Origin: Streptomyces sp. NBC_01262
GTDB lineage: Bacteria > Actinomycetota > Actinomycetes > Streptomycetales > Streptomycetaceae
Direction: 5' to 3'
Assembly (NCBI RefSeq): GCF_036226365.1
Contig: NZ_CP108462.1
Coordinates: forward strand, 6,728,501-6,792,500
DNA length: 64,000 nt
Shown here: one piece after another, positions 33,991-42,429 of the stretch
How the letters are laid out: each line of letters opens with the position of its first letter
Numbering within the stretch: the stretch's first letter is position 1
Notes under the pieces: model-generated
What the model saw: the letters and a program-made list of their open reading frames with translations, nothing else
Told to the model about the DNA's origin: nothing
Database searches by the model: none
Translations under genes and position numbers: made by a program

Positions 33991-34410
33991 GTGACCATCC
34001 AGCCGATCACCACGTCGAGGTCGTACACCGCTGACCGGGCCTGGCTCGCGTCGCTGCACGGCACCGACCAGACCGAGACCATCACGCTCGACATCGCCAA
34101 GTTCACGAAGGACACCCACTGGGTGGCGTCGACCGACACCCACCAGCAGTACAGCCGCGTCCTGTCCGGCGTCCCCGTCGGGAAGATCAGCGCCTCCGGC
34201 CTGTACGGCCCGTACGACCCAGCTGCGGCCGACGGCCGCCAGACGCTCGCCGGCGTCGTGTTCGCCGAGGCCCTGTTCGCGCCGACCGCGACGAAGGTCC
34301 CAGCGGCGCTGCTGTGGCACGGCGTCATCAAGGCCGCGAGCGTGCCAGGCGGCATCGACCCCACCAAGGTGACCCCGTCCTCCACGGGCGCCCAGATCCG
34401 GTTCGTGTGA
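33991..34410 (+). CDS. Head decoration protein
   Basis: The 139-residue beta-rich protein (VASTDTHQQYSRVLSGVPVGKISASGLYGPYDP... GRQTLAGVVFAEALFAP) matches the pattern of lambda gpD-like decoration proteins, which trimerise on the expanded capsid. GTG at 33991 has GGAGG seven bases upstream. It lies between scaffold and capsid genes, the standard place. Assignment rests on length, beta content, the conserved P-V-G-K-I and G-V-x-x-E blocks, and position. Confidence 0.72.
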   Translation: MTIQPITTSRSYTADRAWLASLHGTDQTETITLDIAKFTKDTHWVASTDTHQQYSRVLSGVPVGKISASGLYGPYDPAAADGRQTLAGVVFAEALFAPTATKVPAALLWHGVIKAASVPGGIDPTKVTPSSTGAQIRFV

Positions 34411-34424
34411 GAAGGAACTGACCC

Positions 34425-35474
34425 ATGACGATCCAGGACCTCATCGACGACGTCACCGCCCGCGACCTCACCGCCTTCGCCCGCGCCATCCCCACCCCGG
34501 CCGACTACCTGCTGACCAACGGGATCTTCCCCACGCTGGAGCTGCAGGACGTCAAGTGGCGGGTGCGCGACAACGGCCGCTACGTCAACGCCGCCAAGTA
34601 CCGCGCCTACGACGCGAGCGTGCCCTTCGCCAGCCGCGAGGCGTGGCAGACCACCCGCGAGGGCATGCTGCCCCCGCTCGGCCAAAAGCTCCTCGTCGGG
34701 GAGCAGGAGCAATTGCTACTCGAAGCCTCGCGCGGCGCGGACCAGGACCGCCTGATCGAGCTGCTGTACGACGACGTCGAGCGGCACATCGAGGCGATCC
34801 GCTCCCGCCTGGAGTTGGCCGCCGGCGACGTGCTCACCGACGGAAAGTTCACGCTGGCCGGTGAGAACGGCCTGACCATCGAGGTCGACTGGGGTGTTCC
34901 GGCCGGGAACATGCCGACAGCCCCGGTGCTGTGGTCCGACCCGACCTCGGACCCGATCCGGGACGAGCTGGCTTGGCTCCAGTACCTGGACGACCTCGGT
35001 GTGCCCGAGCCGGAGTTCGTGCTCACGTCGCGCAAGGCGTACTCCTACCTGGCGGCGAACAACGCCTACCGGGCGGCCTACTACGGCAGCGTCTCCCCGT
35101 CCTCGACGCCGACGGCATCGCTGAACCCGGAGCAGGTCAACGTGGTACGCGGGAATTACAGCCTGCCGCCGATCCGCTTCTACAAGGCCCAGGTCCGCGT
35201 CGACGGCGTGCAGACCAAGGTCCTGCCGGAGAACCGGTGGATCCTGATCCCGCCGGACCGCACCAAGTGGGGCCAGACCCAATACGGCACCACCGTGGAG
35301 TCCCTGGTCCTCAGCCGCGGCACAAACCCGGAGATCACCAAGGAGGACGCGCCGGGCGTCATCATCACCCGAGGCACCCAGGACGACCCGCCGCAGATCT
35401 GGACCAAGGGCGCCGCCGTCGCCATGCCCGTGCTCCACACCCCGGACGCCCACCTCGTGGCGAAGGTCCTCTGA
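34425..35474 (+). CDS. Major capsid protein (protein E family)
   Basis: The 349-residue protein forms the HK97-fold capsid lattice. It shows the E-type capsid features: N-terminal arm (MTIQDLIDDVTARDLTAFARAI), ASREAWQTTREGMLPPLGQ, a long spine helix region (DQDRLIELLYDDVERHIEAIRSRLELAAGDVLTDGKF), DWGVPAGNMPTAP, and the C-terminal P-domain/A-domain with PENRWILIPPD and WTKGAAVAMPVLHTPDAHLVAKVL. It looks complete. A good GAAGGA precedes the ATG. It is coupled to the next small gene by TGATG overlap. Confidence 0.88.
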   Translation: MTIQDLIDDVTARDLTAFARAIPTPADYLLTNGIFPTLELQDVKWRVRDNGRYVNAAKYRAYDASVPFASREAWQTTREGMLPPLGQKLLVGEQEQLLLEASRGADQDRLIELLYDDVERHIEAIRSRLELAAGDVLTDGKFTLAGENGLTIEVDWGVPAGNMPTAPVLWSDPTSDPIRDELAWLQYLDDLGVPEPEFVLTSRKAYSYLAANNAYRAAYYGSVSPSSTPTASLNPEQVNVVRGNYSLPPIRFYKAQVRVDGVQTKVLPENRWILIPPDRTKWGQTQYGTTVESLVLSRGTNPEITKEDAPGVIITRGTQDDPPQIWTKGAAVAMPVLHTPDAHLVAKVL

Positions 35475-35815
35475 TGGGCGCGCGACTGGCGGCAGCGGTG
35501 CACCTCCAGCACCCGACGACCCACGAGCCGATCCTCCTTCAGCCCGGCGAAGAGCCGGAGCCGGAGGTGGCCGCGCTCATCACCAACCCGGAAGCGTGGG
35601 AGGACGGCATCCTCCCCGGACCGGCAGCGGCCGAAGATCCGCCAGGGGAGCCGGTCAACGACCCGCAACCCCAGGCGCAGCAGCAGGATGCCGGGGCCAC
35701 TGCCGAGCCCGAGCCCGAGGCAGCAACAGTGCCGGAGCCGGAGCCCGCGCGGGCACCGACCCCCAGGGCGCGCGGCCGCAAGACAGCGGCCGCCGAGGAC
35801 AGCGACCAGCAGTAA
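35474..35815 (+). CDS. Small head-region protein with acidic Pro/Glu/Ala tail
   Basis: The 113-residue protein begins MGARLAAAVHLQHPTTHEPILLQPGEEP, a short conserved-looking beta segment, then changes to a low-complexity Glu/Pro/Ala region ending in RGRKTAAAED. Genes of this size directly after the capsid gene are common in actinophages. Translation is coupled to the capsid gene. Function unknown; possibly a minor head component. Confidence 0.65.
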   Translation: MGARLAAAVHLQHPTTHEPILLQPGEEPEPEVAALITNPEAWEDGILPGPAAAEDPPGEPVNDPQPQAQQQDAGATAEPEPEAATVPEPEPARAPTPRARGRKTAAAEDSDQQ

Positions 35816-35883
35816 CCCGGCCCGGCCCGGTCCCACGTGCGGGGCGCCGGGCCGGCCACCATCCGAGAGAGGGCAGGACTGCG

Positions 35884-36213
35884 ATGGATCAGGCCGTGCT
35901 CGCATGGCTGCTGGCCCAGCTCGGCACCAGCAGCGATCAGACCGACCTCGCCACCCGGTACGCCCGCCTCAGCAGCGCCCGCGCGGTGGTCCTAGAGGTG
36001 TTGGCCGAGCGGCGGGCCAAGCTCCTCGCCGAGCCGCTGCGCCTGACCGTCGATGGTGTGGTGACGCTGGACAGCAGTAACAACCTCACCGGCGTTGAGC
36101 GCCAGATCACGGCCCTCGCGGAGCTCACCGCGCCGGACGAAGTCACCGTGGCCGACGACGGCCTGCCGGAACTGGTGACCGCGCCGCTGCTGCCCTCCCG
36201 GCGAACCCGGTAG
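35884..36213 (+). CDS. Putative head-tail connector protein
   Basis: The 109-residue, mainly helical protein (MDQAVLAWLLAQLGTSSDQTDLATRYARLSSARAVVLEVLAERR) has the size and location of a head-completion adaptor. No motif decides the family. GAGAGGGCAGGA precedes the ATG, and the next gene starts seven bases after its stop. Confidence 0.55.
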   Translation: MDQAVLAWLLAQLGTSSDQTDLATRYARLSSARAVVLEVLAERRAKLLAEPLRLTVDGVVTLDSSNNLTGVERQITALAELTAPDEVTVADDGLPELVTAPLLPSRRTR

Positions 36214-36220
36214 GTGCAGC

Positions 36221-37027
36221 GTGACGTCCGCATGGCCGCCACTGACCCCCGGTGACCCGGACGAGATCGCCCGCCGGGTCTCGGCCGTCTTGGAGGATGC
36301 CTGGCAGCGCCTCGCCGACGAGCAGAGGGTCGCGATCGTCGGCCTTGCCGACAACGAACGTCTTCCGCAGGTCTTGGCCAGGCTGGAGGAGTTCAAGAAG
36401 GCCATCACGGTTTTCCACAGTCATGTGGATGACGAGGCTCGCGCCTTCGTCCAACGCCAAATGCCGTGGCTCTACCAGCGGGGTGCCCAGGCGGCAGCCG
36501 AAGCGGTCGGCTCGGCCTTCGCATGGTCCCAGATCCACAAGGACGCCTTGCAGGCCCTCGCCTCCGATTCGTACGCCGACTTCATACGCCACTCCCAGGA
36601 GGCAGAGCGGATGGCCGACCAGTTCTATCGTGCCGCTCGGGCAGCCGCACGCGTCGAGCTGCCGCTACTGGCAGCCGGGAACACCACCGCCCGCCAGGCG
36701 GCCAAGGCTCTCGCCGACCGGCTCACCGCAGACCATCAGCTGGTGCACGTCATTTATCGCAACGGCGCCCGCGTCCCCGTCCGAGCCTGGGCCGAAGCGG
36801 CGACGCTCGCCAAGAGCGCCGTGGCGTACAACGCTGGAACCCTCAACCGCGCTGCCGAGGCCGGCGTCCGCCACGTGCAGGTCTTCGACGGCTTCGACTG
36901 CGGCTGGCTCGCTCACACCGACCCCGATAAGGCCAATGGCACTATACGGACGGTAGAAGAGGCGGCTCAGGCCCCAATCTCTCATCCACGGTGCAGCCGT
37001 GCCTTCGGGCCTCGCCCTGACCTGTAG
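36221..37027 (+). CDS. Phage minor capsid / MuF-like head morphogenesis protein
   Basis: The 268-residue protein resembles the phage minor capsid 2/MuF group. It has a long helical N-terminal part and a C-terminal domain with DGFDCGWLAHTDPDKANG, then a HP-x-C motif in ISHPRCSRAFGP, the D-G-x-x-C-G...H...H-P-x-C-x-R pattern of that family. Such proteins enter the capsid with DNA, sometimes as toxin carriers. It is the last recognisable phage gene: no tail gene follows. The 265 bases after it (37028-37292) contain only a short unassigned plus-strand frame from a GTG at 37133. Confidence 0.8.
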   Translation: MTSAWPPLTPGDPDEIARRVSAVLEDAWQRLADEQRVAIVGLADNERLPQVLARLEEFKKAITVFHSHVDDEARAFVQRQMPWLYQRGAQAAAEAVGSAFAWSQIHKDALQALASDSYADFIRHSQEAERMADQFYRAARAAARVELPLLAAGNTTARQAAKALADRLTADHQLVHVIYRNGARVPVRAWAEAATLAKSAVAYNAGTLNRAAEAGVRHVQVFDGFDCGWLAHTDPDKANGTIRTVEEAAQAPISHPRCSRAFGPRPDL

Positions 37028-37292
37028 CTCGCGAGGACGACAGGCATTTCACCCTGTTGCCTCGCCTGGTCGGCCACTCGTAATTCCGCCGCGTCGAGGG
37101 CGAGTTGGTCAGCCCTATGGCAGGGCGGTGGCGTGGAGCCGGTCGGGGGTCCGGCGTCCGCGCTGCACTACTTCCTCGTCGCTGGCAGCCGTGCCGTACT
37201 GATTGCTGCCTGCGGCATCCAGCTCAGCGGTGCCAAGGCCGGCAGCGCCGACGCGGTCGGCCAGCACCGTCTGGCCTCGGCTCACAACCTCT

Positions 37293-38543
37293 CTACTGCC
37301 GTTTGGGCTGCCCGCGGAGGGCGCTGAGGACGAGGCGGCCGTAGCGGGTGGTGAGGATGCCGGCGGTGGCGGCGAGGGCGGCGCCGGTGTAGGCGAGGAG
37401 GTGCCAGGGGTTGGTGTCGGCGAGGATTTGTTGGGCGGCGAGGGCGGTGCTGAGGGGGAGGCCGAGGATGGTGAGGATGCCGAGGGTGCCGCTGATTTGC
37501 TGGCTTTCCTGGTTTTGGACGAGGCGGGCGTAGTCGGTGGCCTCGGTGAGGATCTCGTCGAAGCGGGTCCGGAGGCGGTGCTGGGTCTGGAACGCGAGAA
37601 GGATGTCGTTGGCTGGGCCGTGGTGCGTGAGGTGCTGGCGCCAGTAGGTGCTGCGGAAGTGGGCGATGTGCTGCTCCAGCGCGGCGACGCGGCGGGCGAG
37701 GTGGGTGCCGTCGAAGACGCGGGAGAGGTTCTCGGTGAGCTGGTCGATGTGGCTGCGCTGGATCATGCCGAGGAGGAGCGCATCGAGGTAGACGGTCCTG
37801 GCGTGGAGCTCGGCGTAGCCGAAGAAGGGGTCGTCGGGCCCGAGGTCGCGGCGGCGGCCGAGGAAGGCGGCACCGTCGCGGAGGGCCAGGACGCTCCAGT
37901 CGGCGGACAGGCGCAGCGCACCGCTGGTGAGATCGGAGGTGTCGGTGGGGTCGGGCGGGTAGTCGACTTCGTTGGTGCGGGAGGCCAAAGCCCAGAGCCA
38001 TTGGTCGGCGGGGGGCCAGTCGTGGCGGTACGGGCGAGGGTAGAGGTGGGGGAGCCGCGTGCGTGCCGGGGTGAGGAAGGCGGCGGTGAAGGGCGGGGAT
38101 CCGGCGGTGATATCGGCGTGGCCCTGAAGGAGTTGGCCCGGGTCGAGTCGGCCGGTGAGCGGTGAGGGTGGGGCTGCTTGGCGGTGGGCGAGGGAGCGCA
38201 GGGTGTCGTGGAGTCCGGGGCCGTCGACGGATAAGTGGATGATGGCCAGGGCTCGGTGCTGGTCGTTGCCGAGCGGGGTGTGGAGGAGTTCGACGCCGCA
38301 GGCGCTGAGAGCACCTTCGGTGACAGTGGTGGTGCGGTGCCATCGGCAGGGGCGTTCGGGTTCCCCGTACAGCACGCGGGCGGTCGCGGTGGCGAAGTAG
38401 GTGCGCCGGGTGGTGCGGTCTGCGCGGCGAGTGCCGTGCTCGAAGGGCAGGGGGCCTTCGTCCCATGGTGGGGGTGCGGCCATGTGGGCGGGCAGGACGA
38501 CGGCGATGGCCTGGCGGACGCCGGCCACGGCGGCTGGTCTCAC
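37293..38543 (-). CDS. Conflict-operon protein with two C-terminal membrane helices (CorA-like shape)
   Basis: The 416-residue protein has a large soluble N-terminal part, a helical coiled-coil-like stretch (LARRVAALEQHIAHFRSTYWRQHL; FDEILTEATDYARLVQNQESQQ), and two C-terminal membrane helices (GILTILGLPLSTALAA and LLAYTGAALAATAGIL). This outline resembles CorA-type channels, but no GMN motif is present. Its GTG overlaps the stop of the cold-shock-like gene (GTGA), so it belongs to the operon. It could be the membrane effector of the NACHT system, for example a pore, by analogy with other STAND systems; this is inference. Weak resemblance to actinobacterial CATRA-type conflict proteins is also possible. 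Confidence 0.65.
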   Translation of the reverse strand: MRPAAVAGVRQAIAVVLPAHMAAPPPWDEGPLPFEHGTRRADRTTRRTYFATATARVLYGEPERPCRWHRTTTVTEGALSACGVELLHTPLGNDQHRALAIIHLSVDGPGLHDTLRSLAHRQAAPPSPLTGRLDPGQLLQGHADITAGSPPFTAAFLTPARTRLPHLYPRPYRHDWPPADQWLWALASRTNEVDYPPDPTDTSDLTSGALRLSADWSVLALRDGAAFLGRRRDLGPDDPFFGYAELHARTVYLDALLLGMIQRSHIDQLTENLSRVFDGTHLARRVAALEQHIAHFRSTYWRQHLTHHGPANDILLAFQTQHRLRTRFDEILTEATDYARLVQNQESQQISGTLGILTILGLPLSTALAAQQILADTNPWHLLAYTGAALAATAGILTTRYGRLVLSALRGQPKRQ

Positions 38544-38830
38544 TCGTAGAAGGCTTCCGGGTCGGGCTGGTCCAGGCGGATGACGAACGTGGCGCGCCAG
38601 GCGTCGGCGCGGGGGAGGTGGAAGCGGACGCGTTCGCCGGTGCGGATGGTGCGGAAGCCTTCGGTGACGATGTCGGTGTAGTCGAAGGAGTAGCTGTGGT
38701 CGTCGGCCTCGTCCTGGACGACGAAGGTGCCGACACGGCCTCCGGCCCCGCCGCCGAAGGCCCGGCGGTCGATGATGCGTCCGAAATGGGGCGGGCTGTC
38801 GGGCACCGTGCCGGGGGTCTCGTCGCTCAT
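38540..38830 (-). CDS. Cold-shock/OB-fold-like mini-protein
   Basis: The 96-residue protein carries a pattern like a divergent cold-shock domain: GRIIDRRAF, then VGTFVVQDEADDHSYSFDYTDIVTEGFRTIRTGERVRF, where TDI...GFRTI..GERVRF matches the C-terminal half of cold-shock proteins. The aromatic RNP residues are only partly kept. It may bind RNA or DNA. AGGAG lies upstream of the ATG, 25 bases after the NACHT gene's stop, and its own stop overlaps the next start. As part of this operon it may sense or present nucleic acid; inferred. Confidence 0.6.
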   Translation of the reverse strand: MSDETPGTVPDSPPHFGRIIDRRAFGGGAGGRVGTFVVQDEADDHSYSFDYTDIVTEGFRTIRTGERVRFHLPRADAWRATFVIRLDQPDPEAFYE

Positions 38831-38855
38831 GGCTTCTTCGCTCCTGTCGGCGAGG

Positions 38856-41522
38856 TCACAGGTCTTGGACCAGTCGGAGTCCGACGACGTTGCTGCCGCC
38901 GCGGCGCCGGTACAGGGCCTTGGCGCTAGTTTGGACGGCGCGCAGCGGGTTGTCGTAGGAGCCGCCGCAGATCACTGCCTCGCCGGGGTCGTCGATGCTG
39001 GTGGAGGTCCATTCCCAGACGTTGCCGACCATGCCGCGAATGCCGTACGGGGAGCGGTTGGCTCGGTGGTCGTAGACCGGGGTGACCCAGGCATCGCCCA
39101 GGAGATTGCGGTCGTACTCGGCCTTCCACGCCTGGTAGGTGACGATCGGGCGGCCGACCCATGCGTCGACGCAGTTGACCGCGTCCAGATCCGGGGTGTC
39201 GCCCCAGGGGAAGAGCCGACCGTCGGTGCCGCGTGCGGCGGCTTCCCATTCCAGGGAGGTCGGCAGGCGCTTGCCCTCGAAGGCGGCGAAGGCGTGGGCG
39301 CTCCACCAGTTGACGCAGATGGCCGGGTAGTCGTCGTAGCGGGGGTCGGTGTAGTAGTCGCTGACCCGTAGCCGCTCGGTCCAGGGAGTGTGGGTGATGC
39401 CGGCGGGCTGGTCCGGGTGGTCCCAGGGGGACGTGCCGTCCGCGCGGAGCTCGTCCAGGAAGCGGCGGTAGCGGGCGACGGTGACCGGGTGGCGGTCGAA
39501 GCGGACCGAGTTGGTGATCCGGCGCAGGAGCAGGCGCTCGGCGGGGCCGACGAGGTAGACGCCGACGGGCAGGACGCAGTCGTCGCTGCCGGGTTGCGGG
39601 TTGGGGAGGTGGGAGAGGAAGGAGCGGATCTGTTCGGTGAGGCGTGGGCCGCCGGACAGGCTGGCGGCTTGCGCACGGTGGTCCGGGACGGACAGGTAGC
39701 GGGCGGTGAGGAGTTCTTGGTAGGCGGAGTGCAGGAACGCCATCGCGTCGGTGCCGACAGGGCGGAACAGCGGGGCCAGCCGGAGCCCGGCTGCTTCGAT
39801 GCGCCCGCCGCTGAAGACTTCCGGGCCCAGGGTGTTGTGGAGTTCGAGCAGTGGGAACACGGTCCGGCCGGCGGTGAAAGCCTGCCCGGCCAAGTCGGCG
39901 AGGGCGGCGGACAGGTGCGTCAGCCCGGCGGCGTGCAATGTGGCGTCGACGTGGCGGGCAAGCAGCTCGCCCAGCGGCGCCGGGTGATCGACGTTGAGCG
40001 CGGCGGACAGCCGCCGTTCCAGCGGCGTCGTCCCTACGGCGGTCGTGGCGGCGGGCTGAGTGCCGGGCTGCGGGTGGCCGTCGATCAGGCGCAGGACACT
40101 GACGTGCGGCATGCGGTCGGGGTCCACGCCGTTGGCGTACATCTGCTCCACCAGCTGCTCCGACAGCGGGCTGTGGTGGTCGAGTAACCCGCGCACCTGG
40201 GGGGAGTCGGCGAGGAAGGCCACCCGCGAGCTCATGACTACCGACGATTCCGCCGACAGCACGGGGGCGAAGTCGGCGAACAGGCGGAGGAAGCCGGCCG
40301 GGCTCGGTTCATCCACGGCTTCGTCGATCGCGTCGAGCACGCACAGGGCGGAGCCGGAGCGGACGAGGTACAGGAAGAGGTCGAAGGCCCGGTCCCGGTC
40401 ATCGGGGCTGAGGGGCGGGAGGGTGCGCGAGACAAATTCGGGGTACGTCTCGTCCTTCGCCTTCAGACTCAGGTCGAAGTAAAAGCGGTACCGGTCTTTA
40501 TCGTGCGGGGCGTCGGTGACCAGAGTGCGCAGCAGGGTGCTCTTGCCGCTGCCGGACCGCCCGAGGACCAGCACGTTTGCCGATCCGCGGGCCAACTGGG
40601 CGAGCAGCGGCTGCGCATCGGCCACGTCCGTGATCCGGCTTTCGCCGGTGCGGGGGTCGGAGGTGAGCAGCGCGCCGGCCAGTGGAGCGCGCTGTGGAGG
40701 GGGGACCGGGGCGGCGGTTGCGACGGCTGCGAGGTGGCCGTCGAGGTCGATCAGAGTGCCGACGAAGTGGTCGTAGCGGATGCAGCGGCAGTCCTGGCCG
40801 AACAGTTCGTGGCTCTCGGCCAGGTCGGTGTCCAGGACGACGAAGCGGGTGACCTTCGGCAGCCGGGTGCGCAGCAGTTCGCCGCCGGTGGTGTCCAGGA
40901 CCGAGCGCAGTTCGTCGGTGTTGGTGGACAGCAGCAGCTCGACGTACTCCAGGCGGACGCCGGATTCGCGGCAGAACAGTTGGTAGACGGTGTCGCGGGA
41001 GAGGATGAAGCGTTTGGCGACGCGGTAGCCGAGGGTGACGTACAGGCCGGACAGGAACTCCGTACGGCGCGCCACTTCGGGCAGCATCCGGGGATCGCCA
41101 CCGGTCAGGGCCTCGCTGGCGGTGCTGGTGAACCAAGCCAGCACGGCCACCAGACGGCGTACGGCGAGCAGGCCGTCTTCCTCGGCGATGTCGTAGCCGT
41201 CGTGGGCGGAGCGGTTGCGCAGGCGCTGGATGTCGGTGAGCGCGTCGATGACCGTGGTGCTGCGGATGTGGGGGCGGCAGCCCTTGATCAGCTCGTTCAG
41301 CGCACGCCCCGATGGGTCGCCGGGGACCTGATGGTGCCGCCACAGCTCCTTGAGGAGCTTCTCGGTGAGCTTGCCGATCAGCGTGATGGCATTCTCGGGA
41401 TAGCCGTCGCTGAGCGAGCGCAGCGGACGCTCCAGGTCGAGCCCTAACCGCTCGGCGATACGGGTGTGGTCGTCCAGTTCCAGGCGCAGACGGCTCAGCC
41501 GCTCATCGACCATCCCGGTCAC
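38856..41522 (-). CDS. HEPN-NACHT NTPase with C-terminal FGE-sulfatase-like domain
   Basis: The 888-residue STAND protein is built of four parts. Residues 20-140 are a DUF4145/HEPN-like helical domain with the RNase-type motif R102-N-R-S-A-H107. Residues 150-300 are an unassigned alpha/beta domain. Residues 315-600 are a NACHT NTPase: Walker A GRSGSGKST (321-329), Walker B LCVLDAIDEA (393-402), sensor SSR (431-433). Residues 655-888 are a formylglycine-generating-enzyme-like C-type lectin domain (RLPTSLEWEAAARG, FPWGDTPD, GMVGNVWEWTS, GGSYDNP). The two Cys of active FGE are missing after GGSY, so it is probably a binding module. GTG overlaps the methyltransferase stop. Architecture suggests ligand sensing, oligomerisation and RNA cleavage as an antiviral response. 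Confidence 0.87.
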   Translation of the reverse strand: MTGMVDERLSRLRLELDDHTRIAERLGLDLERPLRSLSDGYPENAITLIGKLTEKLLKELWRHHQVPGDPSGRALNELIKGCRPHIRSTTVIDALTDIQRLRNRSAHDGYDIAEEDGLLAVRRLVAVLAWFTSTASEALTGGDPRMLPEVARRTEFLSGLYVTLGYRVAKRFILSRDTVYQLFCRESGVRLEYVELLLSTNTDELRSVLDTTGGELLRTRLPKVTRFVVLDTDLAESHELFGQDCRCIRYDHFVGTLIDLDGHLAAVATAAPVPPPQRAPLAGALLTSDPRTGESRITDVADAQPLLAQLARGSANVLVLGRSGSGKSTLLRTLVTDAPHDKDRYRFYFDLSLKAKDETYPEFVSRTLPPLSPDDRDRAFDLFLYLVRSGSALCVLDAIDEAVDEPSPAGFLRLFADFAPVLSAESSVVMSSRVAFLADSPQVRGLLDHHSPLSEQLVEQMYANGVDPDRMPHVSVLRLIDGHPQPGTQPAATTAVGTTPLERRLSAALNVDHPAPLGELLARHVDATLHAAGLTHLSAALADLAGQAFTAGRTVFPLLELHNTLGPEVFSGGRIEAAGLRLAPLFRPVGTDAMAFLHSAYQELLTARYLSVPDHRAQAASLSGGPRLTEQIRSFLSHLPNPQPGSDDCVLPVGVYLVGPAERLLLRRITNSVRFDRHPVTVARYRRFLDELRADGTSPWDHPDQPAGITHTPWTERLRVSDYYTDPRYDDYPAICVNWWSAHAFAAFEGKRLPTSLEWEAAARGTDGRLFPWGDTPDLDAVNCVDAWVGRPIVTYQAWKAEYDRNLLGDAWVTPVYDHRANRSPYGIRGMVGNVWEWTSTSIDDPGEAVICGGSYDNPLRAVQTSAKALYRRRGGSNVVGLRLVQDL

Positions 41523-42322
41523 CGCGCGCTCCCAGGGGCCGCGGCCTCGGCGGGAGACGGCGGGACGCAATCGCGGCGGCCGAGGATGAAGGCGAAGCGG
41601 TCGGGGAAGCTGAGCTCCGGCTCCGGGTGGCGGGCACGGATCTCCGTGATGCCCGCTTCGATCTCCTCGTCGCTGAAGAGGGAGAGCAAGGACATGTAGC
41701 GGGCCCGCACCATGGCCAAGTACCTCTCCCTGTCGAGGGTGAGCCGATGCTCGACGTAGGTGAGGGAGGTCCGCAGACCCGCGGCGGTCAGGTGCCGGGC
41801 GATGTCGGCCGGATCCGGCTGTAGTTCCTCGTACCGCCTGAGGGCCGCATCGAAGAGCGGGTACTCGATGCTGGCCGGCAGCATCACGATCAGCAGCCGG
41901 CCGCCGGGAGCGAGCAGCGTGGCGAGCCCGGCCAGCGTCCCTGCTGGGTCGACAAGGTGGTGTACGGCTTCCTTCATCCATGCCGCATCCAGCGGCACGT
42001 ACGGCAGCCGGACGCGCCGTTCGGCAAGGTCCTCGGCGGATGCCTGGATGGGTAGGAGGCTCGCGAAGCCGTCGATTTGCTTCAGCATGGCGGCCGACGG
42101 GTCCACGCACTGCAGCGGATGCTGAGGGACGACGATGTCGGCGACCTCACGGGCGAACAGCCCTGTGCCGCACCCGATGTCCGCCATCCGGTCGGTGGGC
42201 TGGAGGTCTAGGGCTTCCGCGATACGGGCCGCCATCCACCGTACGTAACCCGGGCTGTAGGCCCAGTTGTCGTCGTATGTGTCGGCAAGCCGCTCGTAAT
42301 GCTGACGCGCGTCGCCTGGCAC
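41519..42322 (-). CDS. Class I SAM-dependent methyltransferase of conflict operon
   Basis: The 267-residue protein has a UbiE/Methyltransf_11-type fold: YERLADTYDDNWAYSPGYVRWM, SAM motif I ADIGCGTGLFAREVAD (about residues 46-61), CVDPSAAML, motif post-I DAAWMKEAVHHLVD, and LLAPGGRLLIVML. GTG at 42322 with GGGGGGAC upstream is preferred over an in-frame ATG 12 codons earlier. It leads the NACHT operon and its stop overlaps the NACHT start (GTGA). Small-molecule or protein methylation are both possible; it may make or modify the signal of the system, or be a hitch-hiker. Confidence 0.8.
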   Translation of the reverse strand: MPGDARQHYERLADTYDDNWAYSPGYVRWMAARIAEALDLQPTDRMADIGCGTGLFAREVADIVVPQHPLQCVDPSAAMLKQIDGFASLLPIQASAEDLAERRVRLPYVPLDAAWMKEAVHHLVDPAGTLAGLATLLAPGGRLLIVMLPASIEYPLFDAALRRYEELQPDPADIARHLTAAGLRTSLTYVEHRLTLDRERYLAMVRARYMSLLSLFSDEEIEAGITEIRARHPEPELSFPDRFAFILGRRDCVPPSPAEAAAPGSAR

Positions 42323-42429
42323 CGATGTCCCCCCACCTCGTGACCGACTCAGGGGCATGCCCCCACCTCAGCGTACCCATCTGCTCACGAGGGGCAATGG
42401 CGCCCATCGACGGGCCCGACGATATTGGC

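Larger units (their letters stand above)
6118..37027. mobile_element. Phage-derived integrative element with head genes and defence cargo
   Basis: The tRNA-abutting block carries int/xis, regulators, ParB and methylase genes, then terminase, portal, scaffold, decoration, capsid and minor capsid genes in standard phage order, and then stops. No tail tube, tape measure, baseplate, endolysin, holin or replication primase is recognisable up to 37027 or beyond. The left end is well supported. The right end is only the last recognisable phage gene, because no attR was found. It may be a truncated prophage or a satellite that makes its own capsid. An oppositely oriented restriction-modification cassette (24046-32915) interrupts the head module. 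Confidence 0.8.

Noticed and set aside
37133-37327. Plus-strand frame with protein-like start between the minor capsid and two-TM genes
   Set aside because: No ribosome binding site, no recognised family, and it overlaps the end of the convergent gene. It might be a gene remnant but cannot be supported.
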